Assembly (NCBI RefSeq): GCF_001456955.1
Contig: NZ_KQ758470.1
Span: forward strand, 310,001-374,000
Origin: Microbacterium enclense
Lineage (GTDB): Bacteria; Actinomycetota; Actinomycetes; Actinomycetales; Microbacteriaceae
Reading direction: 5' to 3'
Length of the DNA: 64,000 nucleotides
The notes under the pieces are model-generated. The model was not told where the DNA came from. It searched no databases and saw only the letters and a list, made by a program, of their open reading frames with translations. This document shows positions 59,704-64,000 of the stretch, one piece after another; the stretch's first letter is position 1; each line of letters begins with the position of its first letter. A program made the translations under genes and the position numbers.

Positions 59704-61101
59704 TCAGAGGTTGATCATGTGTCCCGTGAGGCCGTGGAAGGCCTCCTGCAGGCCTTCCGACAGCGTCGGGTGGGTGTGCACGTTGCGGGCGGCCTCGAGA
59801 GCGGTGAGGTCCCACTTCTGCGCGAGGGTCAGCTCGGGCAGCAGCTCCGACACGTCGGGGCCGATGAGGTGCCCGCCGATGAGCTCGAGCGTCTCGGCGT
59901 CGGCGACCAGCTTGACGAAGCCGACGGGCTCGCCGAGGCCGTTGGCCTTGCCGTTGGCCGAGAAGGGGAACTTGGCGACCTTGATGTCGTGGCCGGCATC
60001 GCGCGCCTGCTGCTCGGTGAGACCGAACGAGGCGACCTGCGGGTTGCAGAAGGTGGCGCGCGGCATGTTGCGGTAGTCGCCGAGCGTCTGCGTCTCGGCG
60101 TCGCCGATGGTCTCGGCGGCGACGACGCCCTGCGCCTCGGCCACGTGGGCGAGCTGCAGCTTCGCGGTGACGTCGCCGATGGCGTAGATGTGCGGCACGT
60201 TGGTGCGCATGCGGTCATCGATGTCGATGGCGCCGCGCTCGGTGAGCTTCACACCGGTGTTCTCGAGACCGAAGCCGTCGACCTTGGGCGCGAAGCCGAT
60301 CGACATGAGCACGCGGTCGGCGTCGATCGAGCCGGCCTGGCCGTCTTTGCCGGTGTAGGCGACGGTGACCTTGTCGCCGTGGTCGGTGACCGACTCGACC
60401 TTGGTGGAGGTGAGGATGTCGACGCCGTAGCCCTTGTACTGCTTCTGGATCTCTTTCGAGACGTCGGCGTCTTCGTTGGGGAGGGCGCGGTCGAGGAACT
60501 CGATGATCGTGACCTTGACGCCGTAGTTCGTCATCACGTAGGCGAACTCCATGCCGATGGCACCGGCGCCGACGATGACGATCGACTCGGGAAGCTCACG
60601 GGTGAGGATCTGCTCCTCATAGGTGACGACGTTCTCGGAAAGGGTGACCCCGGGGAGGAGACGAACGGTCGAGCCCGTCGCGATGATGACGTTGTCGAAG
60701 GTGACCTGCTCCTTCGAGCCGTCGGTCTTGGTCACGTCGATCGTGTGGTCGTCGGCGAAGTATCCGCGCCCCTCGTACTCGGTGACCTTGTTCTTCTTCA
60801 TCAAATAGTGGATGCCCTTGACGTGGCCGGCGGCGACGCTCCGCGAGCGGTCGAACGCCTTGCCGAAGTCGAAGTGCACGTCACCCGAGATGCCGAACAG
60901 GTCGGCCTTCGCGTGGAACGTGTGCGCGAGGTCGGCGTTGCGCAGCAGCGCCTTGGAGGGGATGCAGCCCACGTTGAGGCACACACCGCCCCAGTACTTC
61001 TCTTCGACGATCGCGACCGACAGTCCGAGCTGTGCGCCGCGGACGGCGGCGACGTACCCGCCGGGACCCGCACCAAGAATGACCAGATCGTAATGAGGCA
61101 T
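59704..61101 (-). CDS. lpdA: Dihydrolipoyl dehydrogenase
   Basis: 465-aa FAD-dependent E3 subunit of pyruvate and 2-oxoglutarate dehydrogenases. [10 protein letters not shown] binds FAD, CLNVGC is the redox disulfide, [12 protein letters not shown] binds NAD, and HTHPTLSE near the C-terminus holds the catalytic His-Glu pair. ATG 61101 has TAGGCT 6 nt upstream on this strand. Its nearness to the garA gene, a regulator of 2-oxoglutarate dehydrogenase, is suggestive. Confidence 0.96.
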   Translation of the reverse strand: MPHYDLVILGAGPGGYVAAVRGAQLGLSVAIVEEKYWGGVCLNVGCIPSKALLRNADLAHTFHAKADLFGISGDVHFDFGKAFDRSRSVAAGHVKGIHYLMKKNKVTEYEGRGYFADDHTIDVTKTDGSKEQVTFDNVIIATGSTVRLLPGVTLSENVVTYEEQILTRELPESIVIVGAGAIGMEFAYVMTNYGVKVTIIEFLDRALPNEDADVSKEIQKQYKGYGVDILTSTKVESVTDHGDKVTVAYTGKDGQAGSIDADRVLMSIGFAPKVDGFGLENTGVKLTERGAIDIDDRMRTNVPHIYAIGDVTAKLQLAHVAEAQGVVAAETIGDAETQTLGDYRNMPRATFCNPQVASFGLTEQQARDAGHDIKVAKFPFSANGKANGLGEPVGFVKLVADAETLELIGGHLIGPDVSELLPELTLAQKWDLTALEAARNVHTHPTLSEGLQEAFHGLTGHMINL

Positions 61102-61110
61102 GCGCCCAGC

Positions 61111-61749
61111 CTATCGCCCGGCGCCGCCCCCTCCGGCGGTGTTCCGCGGCCCGCGCGACGCGAAGACGTAGACGAGCGCACCGGCCACGATCACCAGCGC
61201 CACGACGAGCAGGATCCACGGCAGCGGTGACGCCGGGGCATCCGATTCCAGGGGGATCGTCACCTCCGTCGTCGCGGCCGGAGACGCCCCCTCGCTCGCC
61301 GCGGCGGTCGCCGAGGCGCTCGGCGTCGCCGACGGGGTCGGGGTGGGGGTGGACTCCGGTACCGAGAACGCGAACTCGCCGTCGATGGGGTGGCCGTCGC
61401 TGGACACGACGCGCCACTGCACGGTGACGGTCCCGGATGCCGGGCCCGCCAGCGCCTGGGTCACCTCGCTCCCCGAGACCTCGGGAACACCGTCGGTCAG
61501 GGAGGTGCCCGCGGCGTCCGTGACCTCGATCACCGTCGCACCCGCATCCGTCAGCACGTCGGCGCTGTACGACAGGGTGATCTGCTCGGGGAGGGTTTCG
61601 AGCACGGCATCGGATGCCGGGTCGGTGCCGATCAATTCGTCGTGGGCGGCTGCGGGGAGAGCGGGAACCAGCAGCGCGGCAGCGGCAAGGAGGACGGTCG
61701 TCAGGACGGCGGGGAGGGTGCGCCGGCGCGGCGTCTGGGAGGACCTCAT
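61111..61749 (-). CDS. CopC-domain copper-binding protein
   Basis: 212-aa exported protein. A signal peptide ends at about Ala35, leaving His36 as first mature residue (HDELIGTDPA), the classical CopC copper ligand; a second His is in SSDGHPIDGEF. After the ~95-residue CopC fold comes a Thr/Pro/Ser-rich linker and a C-terminal membrane anchor (PWILLVVALVIVAGALVYV). TAGGGT stands 6 nt before the ATG, and GGAGG abuts it. Confidence 0.9.
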   Translation of the reverse strand: MRSSQTPRRRTLPAVLTTVLLAAAALLVPALPAAAHDELIGTDPASDAVLETLPEQITLSYSADVLTDAGATVIEVTDAAGTSLTDGVPEVSGSEVTQALAGPASGTVTVQWRVVSSDGHPIDGEFAFSVPESTPTPTPSATPSASATAAASEGASPAATTEVTIPLESDAPASPLPWILLVVALVIVAGALVYVFASRGPRNTAGGGGAGR

Positions 61750-62002
61750 CCTCCGACCCTAGCTACGGCATCCGACGAGGGGCCTGAGAACCTGAGGCAT
61801 TCACCCGCGCGCGGCGTCACCCGGACTCGACACGGGCGTGCTCGGGTCGGTAGGTTCGAGTGTCTCGTCGGCGGCTTCGCGCCCCGAACCGCGATGCCGG
61901 TGTCGACGAACAATGACACATCACGCATCACCAAGGCCTGCTCGAGGCCGTTCGCCCTCCCCGTGCGAATCGGTCGGTTATGGTGAGGGAGAAGGAGAAG
62001 CC

Positions 62003-62488
62003 GTGGACGAGACCAGCCGATTCGAGCGAGACGACATCCGGCGCGCGGGCGAAGCCGCCGCCGCCCGTCCGCACGACACGACGCAGACCCACGACGCCGA
62101 CCTGTCGTTCGTGCCCTTCGGTGCCGACCTCACCGAGGCCGAGCTCGAAGCCATCGACGCCCTGCCGTCGGGCGCCGCGTTGCTCATCGTGCGCTCCGGG
62201 CCCACCACCGGCGCGCGCTACCTCCTCGACACCGACACCACCACGGTCGGACGCCACCCCGAGGCCGACCTGTTCTTCGACGACGTCACCGTCTCGCGAC
62301 GGCACGCCGAGATCATCCGCACAGGGACGGCGTTCGAGATCGTCGACCAGCGTTCGCTCAACGGCAGCTACGTCAACGGCGAGCGCGTCGACCGCGCCGC
62401 GCTCGTCAACGGCGCCGAGGTGCGCATCGGCAAGTTCCGCCTGAACTTCTTCGGTTCACCGGTCGACCTGCCGGCGGCTGCGCACTGA
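62003..62488 (+). CDS. garA: GarA/OdhI-type FHA regulator
   Basis: 161-aa protein with a C-terminal FHA domain (about 60-155) having conserved Gly83-Arg84, Ser98 and His101. The N-terminal ~40 residues hold Thr26-Thr27 (HDTTQTHDADL), in the place of the kinase-regulated ETTS motif of GarA/OdhI. In relatives the unphosphorylated form inhibits 2-oxoglutarate dehydrogenase. GTG 62003 has GAAGGAGAAG upstream. It overlaps the next gene (TGATG), and the garA-merR order matches Mycobacterium and Corynebacterium. Confidence 0.88.
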   Translation: MDETSRFERDDIRRAGEAAAARPHDTTQTHDADLSFVPFGADLTEAELEAIDALPSGAALLIVRSGPTTGARYLLDTDTTTVGRHPEADLFFDDVTVSRRHAEIIRTGTAFEIVDQRSLNGSYVNGERVDRAALVNGAEVRIGKFRLNFFGSPVDLPAAAH

Positions 62489-63174
62489 TGGCGGCAGCCC
62501 CGTCCCGTAGTCGTCAGACGGCTGCGGGGCTGCTCAGCATCGGTCAGGTGCTCGCGCGTCTCACTCCGGATTTCCCGGCGCTCACCTCCAGCAAGCTCCG
62601 TTTCCTCGAGGTGCAGGGGATCGTCTCGCCGACGAGGACCGAGTCGGGCTACCGCAAGTTCTCACCCGCGGACCTCGAACGACTGCGCCTGGCGCTGACC
62701 CTGCAGCGCGACCACTACCTTCCGCTCGTCGTCATCCGCGACTACCTGGCCGACCTCGACGCGGGCCGCAACCCGGCACCGCCCACCTCGATGCCGTCCA
62801 TGACGAGCGCCCCGCGTCGTTACCGCCGCGACGAGCTGCTCGCCGCCGCCGGCGCCGGTCCGCAGCTCCTCAACGACGCCGTGAGCACCGGTGTCATCGC
62901 CGCGGCCGAAAGCTACCCCGAGCAGGCGGTGACGCTCCTGCGCGCCCTCGTCGCCCTCGACCGCCACGGGATCGAGCCGCGGCACGTGCGCGCCCTGCGT
63001 CAGAGCGCCGAGCGCGAGGTGTCGCTGGTGGAGTCTGCGCTGTCGGCGCTCCTGCGTCGACCCGACGCGCCGTCGCGGGCCCGCGCGAGCGAGCTCGCCC
63101 CCGAGCTCGCGGCGCGGCTCGACGAGGTGCGCACGTTGTTCGTCCGCGACGCGCTGGAGCGGATGCTGTCCTGA
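62488..63174 (+). CDS. ftsR: MerR-family regulator, FtsR/Rv1828-like
   Basis: 228-aa regulator. The N-terminal winged helix reads SIGQVLARLTPDFPALTSSK then FLEVQGIVSPTRTESGYRKF, as in Rv1828 and FtsR of Corynebacterium, which activates ftsZ. The C-terminal ~110 residues form an unusual second domain without metal-binding Cys. It is coupled to garA. Confidence 0.85.
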   Translation: MAAAPSRSRQTAAGLLSIGQVLARLTPDFPALTSSKLRFLEVQGIVSPTRTESGYRKFSPADLERLRLALTLQRDHYLPLVVIRDYLADLDAGRNPAPPTSMPSMTSAPRRYRRDELLAAAGAGPQLLNDAVSTGVIAAAESYPEQAVTLLRALVALDRHGIEPRHVRALRQSAEREVSLVESALSALLRRPDAPSRARASELAPELAARLDEVRTLFVRDALERMLS

Positions 63175-63270
63175 TCGCGACACGCCGCGGCCCTCGGAGC
63201 GGATGTCATTGCCGGGGGACCCTCGCTGATCTAGCGTGGAAGCAACGAGCCGATGAGGAGGGACGCGAGC

Positions 63271-63816
63271 ATGAACGCTGGCGACGCACTCGGTGAACCC
63301 CGGTTCGCCACCGACCTCCTCTTCACCGACGGTCTGCCCGAGATGGACGACGACACCGGCTACCGCGGGGCCGTCGCCGCGCGCGCGGCCGGCATCACCT
63401 ACCGCCAGCTCGACTACTGGGCACGCACCGAGCTCGTCGTCCCGACCGTGCGCGGCGCGAGCGGATCGGGCTCGCAGCGCCTCTACGGGTTCCGCGACAT
63501 CCTCGTGCTGAAGCTCGTCAAGCGTCTGCTCGACACCGGCATCTCGCTGCAGCAGATTCGCACCGCGGTCGAGCAGCTGCGCGCCGCCGGCATCCGCGAT
63601 CTGGCCGGCACGACGCTCATGAGCGACGGCGCCTCGGTGTACCTCTGCACCTCGAACGACGAGGTCATCGACCTCGTCAGCCGCGGTCAGGGCGTCTTCG
63701 GCATCGCCGTGGGCAAGGTGCTCCGCGAGGTCGAGTCCACCCTCGTGGACTTCGAGACCGCGCAGCCCGACGCCGTCGACGAGCTCGCCGCGCGTCGCGC
63801 CGCCCGCACCGCCTGA
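63271..63816 (+). CDS. MerR-family regulator, Rv1830-like
   Basis: 181-aa MerR-type protein. The helix-turn-helix part contains AARAAGITYRQLDYWARTEL and GSGSQRLYGFRDILVLKLVK; the rest includes LMSDGASVYLCTSNDEVIDLV. In Mycobacterium the equivalent gene follows Rv1829 (DUF151); here that nuclease-like gene is missing between the two MerR genes. ATG 63271 has a GAGGAGGG site, and TAGCGT upstream (63232-63237) gives a normal 5' end. Confidence 0.85.
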   Translation: MNAGDALGEPRFATDLLFTDGLPEMDDDTGYRGAVAARAAGITYRQLDYWARTELVVPTVRGASGSGSQRLYGFRDILVLKLVKRLLDTGISLQQIRTAVEQLRAAGIRDLAGTTLMSDGASVYLCTSNDEVIDLVSRGQGVFGIAVGKVLREVESTLVDFETAQPDAVDELAARRAARTA

Positions 63817-63892
63817 GCGCGACCCCGACTCTCCCGACGTGCGGATGCCACGGCATCCCGGTCTTCCGCCGTCTGCGTGCGGTGTCCTCGGT

Positions 63893-63959
63893 CGAGAAAC
63901 GCGACCCGCGGGCGGAAACGCCGCGTCGACGCGTTCTTCGCGGCGGATACCGTTTCTCG
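63893..63959. repeat. 9-bp inverted repeat near the window end
   Basis: CGAGAAACG (63893-63901) and CGTTTCTCG (63951-63959) are exact complements 49 nt apart. The 184 bases after the last gene (63817-64000) otherwise show nothing I can name; a GCTGCGCTGCGCTGCGC run lies just after the second arm. Confidence 0.55.
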
Positions 63960-64000
63960 CTGGGCTGCGCTGCGCTGCGCCGGCCCGGGTGCCTCGTGGT

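Overview
The window is GC-rich chromosomal DNA from an actinobacterium, most probably Microbacteriaceae and Microbacterium-like. I infer this from codon usage, from the gene orders (gluABCD-pheST-argCJBDF/argH; parA-scpA-scpB-rluB-tyrA-cmk-der; garA followed by two MerR genes), and from many start codons lying 6 to 8 nt behind a (T/C)AnnnT hexamer, the layout of leaderless transcripts. There is no rRNA, CRISPR array, prophage or intact insertion sequence. One tRNA gene (Pro, GGG) is present.

Layout. 0-7.5 kb: the end of an rRNA/tRNA methyltransferase gene, a glutamate-type ABC transporter (gluABCD), and pheST, separated by strong hairpins. 7.5-15.5 kb: arginine biosynthesis. A 31-codon reading frame with a run of Arg codons precedes argC and looks like an attenuator leader peptide. 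argCJBDF follow with overlapping start and stop codons, then a membrane protein coupled to argF, then argH on its own promoter; argG and argR are not in the window. 15.5-19.2 kb: a satD-type gene with an AT-rich operator-like region, a membrane partner, tyrS and a DUF4184 membrane protein. 19.2-29 kb: the chromosome-segregation/cell-division block parA-scpA-scpB-rluB-tyrA-cmk-der, two DUF805 genes and a NUDIX-NYN fusion. This stretch carries twelve copies of a small hairpin repeat, four of them inside scpA and rluB. 29-43 kb: small-protein and enzyme genes with mixed orientations (S4 RNA-binding protein, GNAT, acyltransferase, metallopeptidase, AraC/DUF2000 pair, YnfA, shikimate dehydrogenase, Na+/H+ antiporter, MocR regulator).

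42.8-49.4 kb is the main accessory island. A C-terminally truncated DUF222 (13E12-type) gene faces an intact jetA-jetB-jetC operon (MksF/MksE/MksB, the SMC-like part of the Wadjet anti-plasmid system). The usual fourth gene, the JetD/MksG nuclease, is absent, and the junction is marked by a duplicated ~64 bp piece of the jetC 3' end. 49.6-52.7 kb encodes a Tat-exported repeat protein and a secreted subtilase. 52.7-64 kb returns to housekeeping: hydrolase, Mug-type glycosylase, prepilin-type peptidase, BrkB-like membrane protein, NAD(P)HX epimerase with a 50-bp tandem repeat born from its 3' end, a glutamine amidotransferase, a CYTH protein, lipoamide dehydrogenase, CopC-like protein, GarA/OdhI and two MerR regulators.

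The observations most worth a second look are the arginine leader peptide, the covarying hairpin repeat family, the JetD-less Wadjet locus with its scarred junction, and the very regular leaderless promoter layout.
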